From the NCBI GenBank assembly GCA_000828835.1, contig AP014633.1, positions 3,286,001 through 3,350,000 of the forward strand: a DNA stretch of 64,000 bases. Direction: 5' to 3'. The position numbers and the translations under genes are program-made. Every line of letters starts with the position of its first letter. Positions within the stretch are counted from its first letter, which is position 1. Below, piece after piece: positions 17,483-26,003 of the stretch. The stretch comes from Thioploca ingrica (lineage in GTDB: Bacteria > Pseudomonadota > Gammaproteobacteria > Beggiatoales > Beggiatoaceae). The notes under the pieces are model-generated. The model did not search any database, was not told the origin of the DNA, and worked only from the letters and a program-made list of their open reading frames with translations.

Positions 17483-20400
17483 TCACGGCCACCAACGCAC
17501 CACATCCATTACGGCTCTGGCGATTTCGTTGGCCTCTTGGGGATTGCCGGTGAGTTGTATAGCGGCGGCACAGAGCTTCTCAGTAACTTCAAATAGTTCT
17601 GAGCGTTTGAGTGGAGCACGTCCGAGCCAGTCTGCCCAAAGAGAATAAGTGAGCAAATCTGGATGGTTTTGAATTAATACAGCACTGCTGATAGTAGGTT
17701 CTTCTCTATCTAAAAGAGCTACTAAAGTAATTTCAAGAAAAATTTTCGCGTCCAAAGCCTTGGCACAAGACTCTTCCTCCGGAATGTTCCTCACGGCAAT
17801 TAAGGCTTGTTGTAAGACCTGTTGACGCAGTTTACCGAACAACCGAGAAGCCAATTTGGTCAAAACCTGGGCACGCTCCCATTCATCCTGAATCTTTCTG
17901 GAGACGCTTAAGGCTTGTTCCAACAGAACTGTTTCACCAGCCAACTGGGGAGCCAGTATAGCCAAAACATTGGCACGATCCCGTTTATCCTGAACCCGTT
18001 TATACCGAATATTTTCCACAGCGGTCAGGGCCTGTTGCAAGACTTGTTGACGTGGTTCACCAGCCAACTGAGGAACCAACGCAGCCAAAGCCTCAGCACG
18101 AGATCTTTCATCTTGAACATTCTCCGCAGCAATCAAGGTTTGTTTCAAGATTCGTTGACGTGGTTTACCAGCCAACTGAGGAACCAACGCAGCCAAAGTC
18201 TCAGCACGAGATCTTTCATCTTGAACGTTCTCCGCAGCAATCAAGGCTTGTTTCAAGACTCGTCGAGGTGGTTTACCGGCAAACTGAGAAACCAACACGG
18301 TCAAAATTTTGGCCCGAGACCTTTCATCCTGAACGTTCCCCACGGCAATCAAGGCTTGTCGCAAAGCTTGCCGACGTGGTTTGCCAACTAACTGAGAAAC
18401 CAATAGGATTAAAGCTTGAGCACGATCTTGAGCACGATCTCGAGCACGATACTTTTTATGCTGAATGTTTCCCGTGATAGTCAAGGTAGTTAAGGCTTGT
18501 TGCAAGATTTGTTGACGTGGTTTGCCAACTAACTGAGAAGCTAGTGCGATCAAAACCTGGGCACGATCCTCATCATCCTGAATGCCCCCCGCAGCAGTCA
18601 AGGCTTGTTGCAAGAGGTGTGGTTCAACAGCCAATTGAGGAGCCAGCGCGGTCAAAGCTCGGACACGAATCCCTTCATACTGAATATTCTCTGCAATGGT
18701 CAAGGCTTGTTGCAGCAGATGGGGTTTGCCAGCCAACAGAGAAGACAACGTGATCAAAACTTTAGCACGATACCCTTCACTATGAATGTTCCCTGCGGCC
18801 GTCTGAATATTCTCCGTAATGGTCAAGGTCTGTTGCAGTAGATGGGGTTTGCCAGCCAACAGAGAAGACAACGTGATCAAAATTTTAGTACGACACTCTT
18901 CATCCTGAATGTTCCCCGCAGCCGTTATAGCTTGTTGTAGTAATCGATTTTTGTCTTCCGGTAAAACAATTTTAGCTAACTCCACCAAATAATCTACCTG
19001 TTCTCTATCTTCAAACTGTGCGATGACTCGTTCTGCTCTGGGTAATGACCATATCTTGGCTTCAACTAACTGGACTAGCAAGGTGGTTGGAAGATATTGA
19101 ATCAATGTATGGATACTCGCCCGAATCAAAGCACAACGCACTTCCGCAGCTAACTTCATGGCTGTGCGTTCCCCATGCTCGTCACAGGCTTGGTGATATT
19201 GACGAAGTACTTGAATCACCTGTTGCAAATCACTTAAGAAACCACTTAAAGTATCTTCATAGGCTTCCCAGGCTTGATGCCAACCACTGCCTTCTATCAA
19301 AGGTAGCCAATGTTTTTCCAAAGCCAAGCGAGGTTCAAGATGAGCCACAACAAGATGTTCGGTATAATGATGCAATAAATAATGGGGACACCGCTCTGGT
19401 ATTAATCTTCCCTGGTTAAGATCAGCGACCACCTGCGCACCCCAATTGAGATAGGCTTCGTGTACTTGCCGCTGCTGAGCGGGATTTTGGGCTAATTCGG
19501 CTTGGAAATAATCGTTCAAGCGGGGATGAATTAGGCTAAAACCCTGGTTTTCGCCATCTCTTACGACTAACCGATTTGCGGTGGTGAGGATTTTGCGTAA
19601 CGTGACTTCTTCCCAGACGATTAGTGATGGCATTTGCTTGAGTAAAGCAATTAATTCAGGTTCTAATAAAGGGCCATAAGCCGATGCAAGTACCGCCATC
19701 AGAAGATTAAAATAAGGGGGAGAAATCTCAATCGCTTGTGCTTTCCAGAGTTGTTGTTGTTCTTCTAACCAGATTTTGTAAAAACCGGCAAAGCTAGGCT
19801 TTAATTGTTGCAGTTTATCAACCGTGAGATTGGGTGCGGTCTCGCGATTTTGCCAAATTTGCCCAATCCACAAAGTGAGCAACAGCGGATCTCCTTGATC
19901 AGTTAAGCGGTAAAGTTCTTTAACAACGGTTTCCTGTTCAGCAAGTTCATTTAAAGGACGACCTAATTGAATAATCGCTTCGGCTATCGCTGATTGGGTG
20001 AGCAACGGTAGTTCTAAAAATTCACCACTTACTCTCAATTTTTGAAACCAGCTTTTTCCATTTATTCTCAATTTTTGAAACCAGCTTTTTCCATCGGTTT
20101 CTTCAGGTGGATGGCGTGCACTGAGTAAGAGATGTAAATTGGCGGGAAGATCCGTTGGTAAGACTTTCTTGAGGGACCCGTGGTGAGTAGATTCGTCAAT
20201 GCCGTCAATGACTAATAAATAGCGTTGGTTTGACTCATTGGCCATGTCTTTCCAGCGACTAAATAATTCATTGCGGTAGTCATGCGTGTTGAGTTTATGG
20301 TATGAAAAACGCAACCCGTAGGAGGAAAAATAATCGCACACTGCTGCAAGGAGTAAGCGTAACCCCTCCAATTCATTGCTAGTTTCAAACCGAATGCTGA

Positions 20401-20824
20401 TAGGAAGAAAGAGAATCGCGAGATCGGGTTGCTGAGGGATAATTCGCGCTAACCAATGCAGCAATAAAGCTGATTTACCCCGTCCGGCGCTACCGCTCAG
20501 TAATAAGAACCGCGATTGATCTTGGGCTAACCACTGATCAAGTCGTTGCAACCATTCAGTTCGCCCAGCAAAAGGCATCGGTTCCGCTTGGGTACCCGCA
20601 TAGTAAGCCACGAAAGCTTCAATGCGTTGACGTTCCCGAAAACGCAGTTTATAGTGGCTTTTAAGCCAAATTTTTAGGGGTTCTAGGGCTTCACCGGCGT
20701 TCGGAATTTTCACTTCTTCTCTACCTTTACTTACCTCGCCAGCACCGCGTTTGAGTTCGGGTAGCGTTTCAATCTCAGCTCCGCTGGGGAGGGTGTCGGT
20801 GTGAGTGGTTTTTGGCTCTGCCAT
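17483..20824 (-). CDS. STAND-type NTPase with about eleven 36-residue helical repeats
   Basis: The 1113-residue protein has a charged N-terminal tail (1-50) and a P-loop NTPase of the STAND/NACHT kind: Walker A GSAGRGKS at 111-118 and Walker B YLLVIDGIDE at 201-210. A winged-helix-like middle region follows. From about residue 625 to 1030 there is an array of 36-residue units of the form LQQALTAxxNIQDExxRAxxL then LASQLAGKP. Several units are nearly identical at DNA level with an exact 108-base period, and two carry short in-frame expansions (RARDRAQDRAQ; KRVQDKRDRA). A 33-base direct duplication (20033-20098) repeats KSWFQKLR. STAND proteins act as signalling switches, including phage-defence sensors; which applies here is not known. 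Confidence 0.85.
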   Translation of the reverse strand: MAEPKTTHTDTLPSGAEIETLPELKRGAGEVSKGREEVKIPNAGEALEPLKIWLKSHYKLRFRERQRIEAFVAYYAGTQAEPMPFAGRTEWLQRLDQWLAQDQSRFLLLSGSAGRGKSALLLHWLARIIPQQPDLAILFLPISIRFETSNELEGLRLLLAAVCDYFSSYGLRFSYHKLNTHDYRNELFSRWKDMANESNQRYLLVIDGIDESTHHGSLKKVLPTDLPANLHLLLSARHPPEETDGKSWFQKLRINGKSWFQKLRVSGEFLELPLLTQSAIAEAIIQLGRPLNELAEQETVVKELYRLTDQGDPLLLTLWIGQIWQNRETAPNLTVDKLQQLKPSFAGFYKIWLEEQQQLWKAQAIEISPPYFNLLMAVLASAYGPLLEPELIALLKQMPSLIVWEEVTLRKILTTANRLVVRDGENQGFSLIHPRLNDYFQAELAQNPAQQRQVHEAYLNWGAQVVADLNQGRLIPERCPHYLLHHYTEHLVVAHLEPRLALEKHWLPLIEGSGWHQAWEAYEDTLSGFLSDLQQVIQVLRQYHQACDEHGERTAMKLAAEVRCALIRASIHTLIQYLPTTLLVQLVEAKIWSLPRAERVIAQFEDREQVDYLVELAKIVLPEDKNRLLQQAITAAGNIQDEECRTKILITLSSLLAGKPHLLQQTLTITENIQTAAGNIHSEGYRAKVLITLSSLLAGKPHLLQQALTIAENIQYEGIRVRALTALAPQLAVEPHLLQQALTAAGGIQDDEDRAQVLIALASQLVGKPRQQILQQALTTLTITGNIQHKKYRARDRAQDRAQALILLVSQLVGKPRRQALRQALIAVGNVQDERSRAKILTVLVSQFAGKPPRRVLKQALIAAENVQDERSRAETLAALVPQLAGKPRQRILKQTLIAAENVQDERSRAEALAALVPQLAGEPRQQVLQQALTAVENIRYKRVQDKRDRANVLAILAPQLAGETVLLEQALSVSRKIQDEWERAQVLTKLASRLFGKLRQQVLQQALIAVRNIPEEESCAKALDAKIFLEITLVALLDREEPTISSAVLIQNHPDLLTYSLWADWLGRAPLKRSELFEVTEKLCAAAIQLTGNPQEANEIARAVMDVVRWWP
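17740..18950 (-). repeat. 108-base tandem repeat array within the STAND gene
   Basis: Matching positions such as GTTGACGTGG at 18046 and 18154 and its variant at 18262 are spaced exactly 108 bases apart, encoding 36 residues. Neighbouring units around 18046-18290 differ at only a few positions, whereas outer units are more diverged. This indicates recent unequal exchange in the centre of the array. The repetition also creates long spurious open frames on the plus strand. Confidence 0.85.
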
Positions 20825-20910
20825 CAGTTATGGCTCCTCATTAATTTATTGTTACCATCAACTGAAATGTCGTCCAATCCGCATAAGAGCGCGGAAGCAA
20901 GCGTAGCATC

Positions 20911-20952
20911 AGGATGGGTTTCGGCGCAAACAGACGTGCCTCTACCCATCCT
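20911..20952. repeat. Palindromic dispersed element, copy 2
   Basis: Arms AGGATGGGT (20911-20919) and ACCCATCCT (20944-20952) enclose a centre almost identical to the copy at 16714-16759 (TTCGGCGCAAACAGACG). It is followed by CACTGCCATTAAGTTAAG, a second dispersed motif also found near 28725 and, inverted, near 53622. Confidence 0.75.
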
Positions 20953-20988
20953 ACGCTTCACTGCCATTAAGTTAAGGATCAAGTTGAC

Positions 20989-21035
20989 AACCACCCCTCA
21001 CTCCCCTCCTTGCTAAGGAGGGGAAGGGGGTGGTT
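20989..21035. repeat. G/C-rich nested hairpin
   Basis: Outer arms AACCACCCC and GGGGTGGTT and inner arms CCCCTCCTT and AAGGAGGGG form a nested palindrome. It lies 20 bases beyond the stop of the minus-strand lipoprotein gene and might end its transcript, but no T-run follows on that strand, so a dispersed repeat is the safer description. Confidence 0.6.
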
Positions 21036-21055
21036 TAAAAAAGACCGTTGTTTAG

Positions 21056-21250
21056 TTATTTATCAGTTTCTTCCTTGGTTTTTTTACTATCTTTTGCGGC
21101 TTTGTTATCCACTATTCCTTGGACTTTCTCGGCTTTTTCCAGTTCTCCCTTGTGGCTTATGTCTTTCGCAGCTTGTTGTTGTTCTTCCTTAGAACAAGCC
21201 GATATGGCTATTATCCCTACTAAAAAAACTGCATAAATAGCTTTTTTCAT
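21056..21250 (-). CDS. Small lipoprotein
   Basis: The 64-residue product starts MKKAIYAVFLVGIIAISAC, a classic lipoprotein signal with lipobox AISAC and predicted lipidated Cys at residue 19. The mature part is 45 residues, almost entirely Lys, Glu, Gln, Ala and Asp, and probably helical. A GAGG ribosome site precedes the ATG. It lies between the STAND gene and mfd, all on the minus strand. Its role is unknown; small charged lipoproteins of this kind are common in gammaproteobacterial envelopes. The lipoprotein assignment is direct from the sequence; function is not assigned. Confidence 0.75.
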   Translation of the reverse strand: MKKAIYAVFLVGIIAISACSKEEQQQAAKDISHKGELEKAEKVQGIVDNKAAKDSKKTKEETDK

Positions 21251-21320
21251 ATTGTAATCCTCAATTAGTGTTGAAATTAATATTTAACCTGAAATCACCC
21301 GACAAAACTGAGTACAGCCC

Positions 21321-24300
21321 TTATCGCAACTGTTGTAAAAATTTTTCCACCGCTTGATAGCGTTCTGCAAATGTAGGCAATTCAAGCGTAAATTGCAATT
21401 TATTTTGTTTATTTATCTGATAATGCGCTGGATTTTCTTTAATGAGATGAACGAGGGTAATTGGCTCAACCGGGGTTTTATCATCAAATAAAATATAACC
21501 GCCTTTGCTGCCCACGTCGATTTTGCGAATCCCCAAAGTAATGGCTTTAAATTTAAGTTCGGTTATTTTAATAAGTGCTTTAGCGGGTTCGGGTAACAAA
21601 CCAAACCGATCGATCATTTCCACTTGAATATCATCTAAGGCAAGTAAGTCGGGGGCGTTAGCAATGCGTTTGTACATAATCAAGCGAGTGTGGACATCCG
21701 GTAAATAATCACTCGGTAATAATGCCGGGCTATGTAAATTGATTTCCAGTGGCTGAGATAAAGGACGTTCTAAATCGGGTTGTTGTCCGGATTTCAGAGC
21801 CGCTACCGCACGTTCTAATAACTCAGTGTACAAATGATAACCAATTTCCTGCATGTGTCCGCTTTGTTCGCTGCCCAACAATTCACCGGCACCACGAATT
21901 TCTAAATCATGGGTCGCTAAAGTAAAACCCACCCCGAGTTCTTCCAGAGCACCAATCGCATCGATACGTTTGATCGCATCCGGCGTCATCAGTTTTCGGG
22001 GTGGTACGATTAAATAAGCATAAGCACGGTGATGAGAACGACCCACTCGCCCACGTAATTGATATAATTGCGCTAATCCTAACTTATCCGCTCGATTAAT
22101 AATCATGGTGTTAGCACTGGGTACATCAATCCCGGTTTCAATAATGGTGGTACACACTAACACATTGCAACGACGATGATAAAAATCCTGCATCACCCGT
22201 TCAAGTTCGCGTTCTCGCATTTTACCATGTGCGATTTTTACCCGGGCTTCTGGAACTAATTTTTCGATATCTTGAGCCATGGTTTCAATGGTTTCAATAT
22301 CATTATGCAGAAAATAAACCTGACCACCGCGCCTTAATTCTCGTAAAATCGCTTCGAGGATCGAAGGGGCATGCCATTCTCTCACAAACGTTTTAATCGC
22401 TAACCGACGTGAAGGCGGAGTAGCGATAATGGATAAATCGCGCAAATTAGACAAAGCCATATTTAACGACCGCGGAATCGGGGTCGCGGTTAAAGTCAAG
22501 ATGTCCATTTCTGCCCGCAATGATTTAAACCGTTCTTTTTGTTTTACGCCAAAACGATGTTCTTCATCAATAATCACTAAACCCAATTGTTTAAATTGAA
22601 TATTCTCTTGTAACAATTTATGCGTACCTATCACGATATCAACTTGCCCAGCCGCTACCGCTGTTAAAGTTTCATCTTGTTGTTTTTTAGAGCGAAAGCG
22701 CGATAATTGTTCGACGCGAATCGCCCAATCAGCAAATCGATCTTGAAAAGTTTGGTGATGTTGTTGGGCAAGCAAAGTAGTGGGTACCAGTATGGCGACT
22801 TGTTGTCCATCATGAACAGCTACAAAAGCCGCTCGCATGGCTACTTCCGTTTTCCCAAAGCCCACATCACCGCAAATGAGCCGATCCATCGGTTGAGGTG
22901 AAGACATATCCGCTAGTACTGTGGTAATGGCTTCCTGCTGATCGGGGGTTTCTTCAAAGGGAAAGGCTTGGGCAAACGCCTGATATTCAGTTGAATAGAC
23001 TTTAAAGATATGTCCGGGTCGAGCGGCACGTCGGGCATACAGATCCAGTAATTCAGCGGCGACATCCGTTACCTGTTGTGCTGCTTTACGCTTAGCCTTT
23101 TCCCATTGCCCAGAACCGAGGCGATGTAAAGGTGCGTGAGCGGGATCCATCCCGGTAAATCGGCTGATCAAATGCAGTGAGGACACTGGGACATATAATT
23201 TATCTTGGTTAGCATATTCTAGTTGCAAAAACTCCGCCGCCATCTCATCGATTTCTAAGGTGATCAATCCCTGATAACGACCCACACCGTGTTCTTCATG
23301 AACTACCGGTGCACCAATACTCAATTCCGTCAGATCACGAACAATGACTTCGGTATCACGTTGAATACTCTTTTTGCGTCGGCGGCGTTGAGCCACGCGT
23401 TCGCCAAACAGTTGTGTTTCCGTGATAACCGCTAAGGACGAAATGCCTTTCTCTACTAAAGCGGCTGGCAATTTTTCGAGGACTAAACCTTGCTCAAGCG
23501 GTGCAACCGTTAAGCATAAATTGGCATCAGCGGCTAAAAATGCCAACCAGTTATCGACTAAAGTAGGGATGATGCCATGATTTTTCAGTAATTCTAACAA
23601 ACTTTCCCGTCTGCCGGTCGTTTCAGCCGCGATGAGTACCCGTCCAGAAAAGGTTTGTAAAAAATTTTTAAACGCGGCTAGTGGTTGGGGTGCACGGGCT
23701 TCTACTGGCAATCGAGGTGGAGCAAGGGTAGCAAAATGGATATCATGGCTTGGCTCCGTTTGGTCTGCAGACAAGGTGATATGTGGATAAGCTTTAAATT
23801 CAGCAAAAACTTGATTAGCTTGTAAAAATAATTTATTAGGTGCGAGGATTGGGCGTTCTATGTCATGGCGCAATTGTTCGTAACGGGCATTGACTTCTTG
23901 CCAAAACTGCTCGGCTGCGGTTAACACGCCCGGTAAAGTAACAATAACACTGTGTTGCGGTAAATAGTCAAACAGAGTCTGCGTGGTTGCAAAAAATAGC
24001 GGTAAATAATATTCAATTCCAGCCGATGCTAAACCGTTACTCATCTCACGGTAAACTGAACAACGCGTTGGATCGCCCCCAAATTCAATCCGCCATTGGC
24101 TACGAAAATGGTTAATAGCCAGTTCGGTAAGTGGAAATTCGCGGGCTGGTAGCAATCGAACTTCATGGATAACGTTTTGAGAACGTTGGGTTTCCGGATC
24201 AAATTGGCGAATACTATCGACTTCATCATCCAATAAATCAATCCGATAAGGAAAATGGCTCCCCATCGGAAATAAATCTAATAAACTCCCGCGGATGGCA

Positions 24301-24803
24301 AATTCACCGTGTTCAATCACTTGTGAGACACACCGATAACCACTCAATTCCAGTTGTTGCCGAAAATTTTCTAAATGGAAAGATTGCTTGGTGGTAATTA
24401 GCAAACTATTGGCCCTCACGTAATCAGTGGGAGCAAGTCGGTGCATTAAGGTGGTTACCGGTAAAACCAAAACCCCGGTGACCATTTCCGGAAAATGATA
24501 CAGCGTCGTTAATCTGGCCGAAATGATATCTTGATGAGGCGAAAAATGATCATAAGGTAAAGTTTCCCAATCTGGAAAACTGAGTAGAGATAAAGTGGGC
24601 TCAGCATAAAATTGAATATCCTCAACGAGATGTTGTGCTGAAAGTGAATCCGGCGTTATCACCATTAAAGGGGCTTGTTGTGCAATTTGGCTAATGACTA
24701 AGCCGATACTACTGCCTTGTAAATTTCCCCAATTTTGGCGTTGCTGCGGTTTATAAGTAAAAATAGGATTTAACGCACTTAAGTAATTATGCTGGGTCAT
24801 CAT
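21321..24803 (-). CDS. mfd: Transcription-repair coupling factor
   Basis: This 1160-residue helicase releases RNA polymerase stalled at DNA lesions and recruits UvrA. The N-terminus has the UvrB-like segment LLSFPDWETLPYDHFSPHQD, followed by the RNA-polymerase-interacting domain (VVHEEHGVGRYQGL near residue 505). The superfamily 2 motor shows Walker A GDVGFGKTE, motif II IDEEHRFG, LTATPIPRSLNMAL and the RecG-like TRG motif region LYQLRGRVGRS. A C-terminal TRCF domain closes the protein. Length and domain order match the E. coli protein (1148 residues). It is transcribed away from glyQ. Confidence 0.97.
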   Translation of the reverse strand: MMTQHNYLSALNPIFTYKPQQRQNWGNLQGSSIGLVISQIAQQAPLMVITPDSLSAQHLVEDIQFYAEPTLSLLSFPDWETLPYDHFSPHQDIISARLTTLYHFPEMVTGVLVLPVTTLMHRLAPTDYVRANSLLITTKQSFHLENFRQQLELSGYRCVSQVIEHGEFAIRGSLLDLFPMGSHFPYRIDLLDDEVDSIRQFDPETQRSQNVIHEVRLLPAREFPLTELAINHFRSQWRIEFGGDPTRCSVYREMSNGLASAGIEYYLPLFFATTQTLFDYLPQHSVIVTLPGVLTAAEQFWQEVNARYEQLRHDIERPILAPNKLFLQANQVFAEFKAYPHITLSADQTEPSHDIHFATLAPPRLPVEARAPQPLAAFKNFLQTFSGRVLIAAETTGRRESLLELLKNHGIIPTLVDNWLAFLAADANLCLTVAPLEQGLVLEKLPAALVEKGISSLAVITETQLFGERVAQRRRRKKSIQRDTEVIVRDLTELSIGAPVVHEEHGVGRYQGLITLEIDEMAAEFLQLEYANQDKLYVPVSSLHLISRFTGMDPAHAPLHRLGSGQWEKAKRKAAQQVTDVAAELLDLYARRAARPGHIFKVYSTEYQAFAQAFPFEETPDQQEAITTVLADMSSPQPMDRLICGDVGFGKTEVAMRAAFVAVHDGQQVAILVPTTLLAQQHHQTFQDRFADWAIRVEQLSRFRSKKQQDETLTAVAAGQVDIVIGTHKLLQENIQFKQLGLVIIDEEHRFGVKQKERFKSLRAEMDILTLTATPIPRSLNMALSNLRDLSIIATPPSRRLAIKTFVREWHAPSILEAILRELRRGGQVYFLHNDIETIETMAQDIEKLVPEARVKIAHGKMRERELERVMQDFYHRRCNVLVCTTIIETGIDVPSANTMIINRADKLGLAQLYQLRGRVGRSHHRAYAYLIVPPRKLMTPDAIKRIDAIGALEELGVGFTLATHDLEIRGAGELLGSEQSGHMQEIGYHLYTELLERAVAALKSGQQPDLERPLSQPLEINLHSPALLPSDYLPDVHTRLIMYKRIANAPDLLALDDIQVEMIDRFGLLPEPAKALIKITELKFKAITLGIRKIDVGSKGGYILFDDKTPVEPITLVHLIKENPAHYQINKQNKLQFTLELPTFAERYQAVEKFLQQLR

Positions 24804-25099
24804 AGATTAATTTTTAACTGACTGTTTAGAAGAATAAATTACTTCCTCCTCTGCTTTCAGAGAGAGAGTAACTGCGGCGCAAAAAAAAGCTAAACTAATT
24901 ATGACAAATAAAAGTAAGAACTGTTAACAGCGGCGATAAGTACCTCAGCAAAATCAAGAAGGCGTTGCCAACCGACCTGGCTGAAGTGGTTTATAAATCG
25001 ATCGGCTTCACACATACCCAAGCTGCTCCTGAATCGTTATACTTATTCACCCATTTTTTTCTGGAAAGCTTTAAAATTATTGTACACTCAGGAGCAATT

Positions 25100-26002
25100 G
25101 TGTCATCACCCACTACATTTCAAACACTTATTCTGGCCCTCCAAGAATATTGGGCAAATCAAGGTTGTGTCCTACAACAACCGTATGATATGGAAGTTGG
25201 GGCGGGAACTTTTCACCCCGCTACCTTTTTACGCGCGATCGGTCCAGAACCGTGGAGCGCGGCTTATGTCCAACCCTCCCGTCGCCCGACGGATGGACGC
25301 TATGGAGAAAATCCGAATCGATTACAACATTATTATCAATATCAAGTCGTTATAAAACCATCGCCGCTCAATTTGCAAGATTTATATTTGGGTTCTTTAA
25401 AAATGTTGGGGATCGATCCGTTAGTACACGATATCCGCTTTGTCGAAGACAATTGGGAATCACCGACTCTCGGTGCCTGGGGACTGGGTTGGGAGATTTG
25501 GCTCAATGGGATGGAAATTACTCAATTTACCTATTTTCAACAAGTGGGCGGATTAGAATGCCGACCCGTCACCGGTGAGATTACTTATGGTTTAGAACGT
25601 ATTGCCATGTACTTACAAGGGGTAGCCAGCGTTTTTGACTTAGTTTGGACCGATGGTCCGTTGGGACGGATCACCTATGGCGATGTATTTCATCAAAATG
25701 AAGTCGAAATGTCCACTTACAATTTTGAACAGGCTCCCATTAAAGAATTATTTAATTTATTTGATCATTACGAACGTGAAAGTCAATCCTTAATTGACAA
25801 AGGCTTACCTTTACCCGCTTACGAAATGATGCTTAAAACTTCTCATACTTTCAATTTACTCGATGCTCGCCATGCTATCTCCGTAACTGAGCGACAACGT
25901 TACATTTTACGCGTGCGTACTTTAGCGCGTGCAGTAGCACAAGCTTACTATGATCGACGTGAAGCTTTGAATTTCCCCATGTGTGCGGCTAAGGAGGCCT
26001 AA
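25100..26002 (+). CDS. glyQ: Glycyl-tRNA synthetase alpha subunit
   Basis: This is the 300-residue catalytic subunit of the tetrameric glycyl-tRNA synthetase. The core reads [20 protein letters not shown] and [30 protein letters not shown], here cited as adjoining pieces of the class II active site. The start is GTG at 25100, seven bases after AGGAG, matching the family N-terminus ([16 protein letters not shown]). The frame is open further upstream to 24905, but that extension has no family match and no good start. glyS follows after one base beyond the stop. Confidence 0.97.
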   Translation: MSSPTTFQTLILALQEYWANQGCVLQQPYDMEVGAGTFHPATFLRAIGPEPWSAAYVQPSRRPTDGRYGENPNRLQHYYQYQVVIKPSPLNLQDLYLGSLKMLGIDPLVHDIRFVEDNWESPTLGAWGLGWEIWLNGMEITQFTYFQQVGGLECRPVTGEITYGLERIAMYLQGVASVFDLVWTDGPLGRITYGDVFHQNEVEMSTYNFEQAPIKELFNLFDHYERESQSLIDKGLPLPAYEMMLKTSHTFNLLDARHAISVTERQRYILRVRTLARAVAQAYYDRREALNFPMCAAKEA

Positions 26003-26003
26003 A

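Noticed and set aside
18040-18290. Regularly spaced repeats that could suggest a CRISPR array
   Set aside because: The whole 108-base unit is conserved with no unique spacers and it lies in a coding frame; no cas genes are present.
17915-18841. Several overlapping plus-strand open frames with repeated ESQ/QSR-like segments
   Set aside because: They are antisense products of the 108-base repeat array in the STAND gene, which lacks stops in those frames because it is repetitive.
20989-21035. G/C-rich nested hairpin as terminator of the lipoprotein gene
   Set aside because: No T-run follows on the minus strand; it looks like one of the dispersed palindromes.
24905-25099. An N-terminal extension of GlyQ from an upstream TTG at 24965
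   Set aside because: The family begins at the GTG at 25100, which has a proper AGGAG site; the upstream frame has no match.
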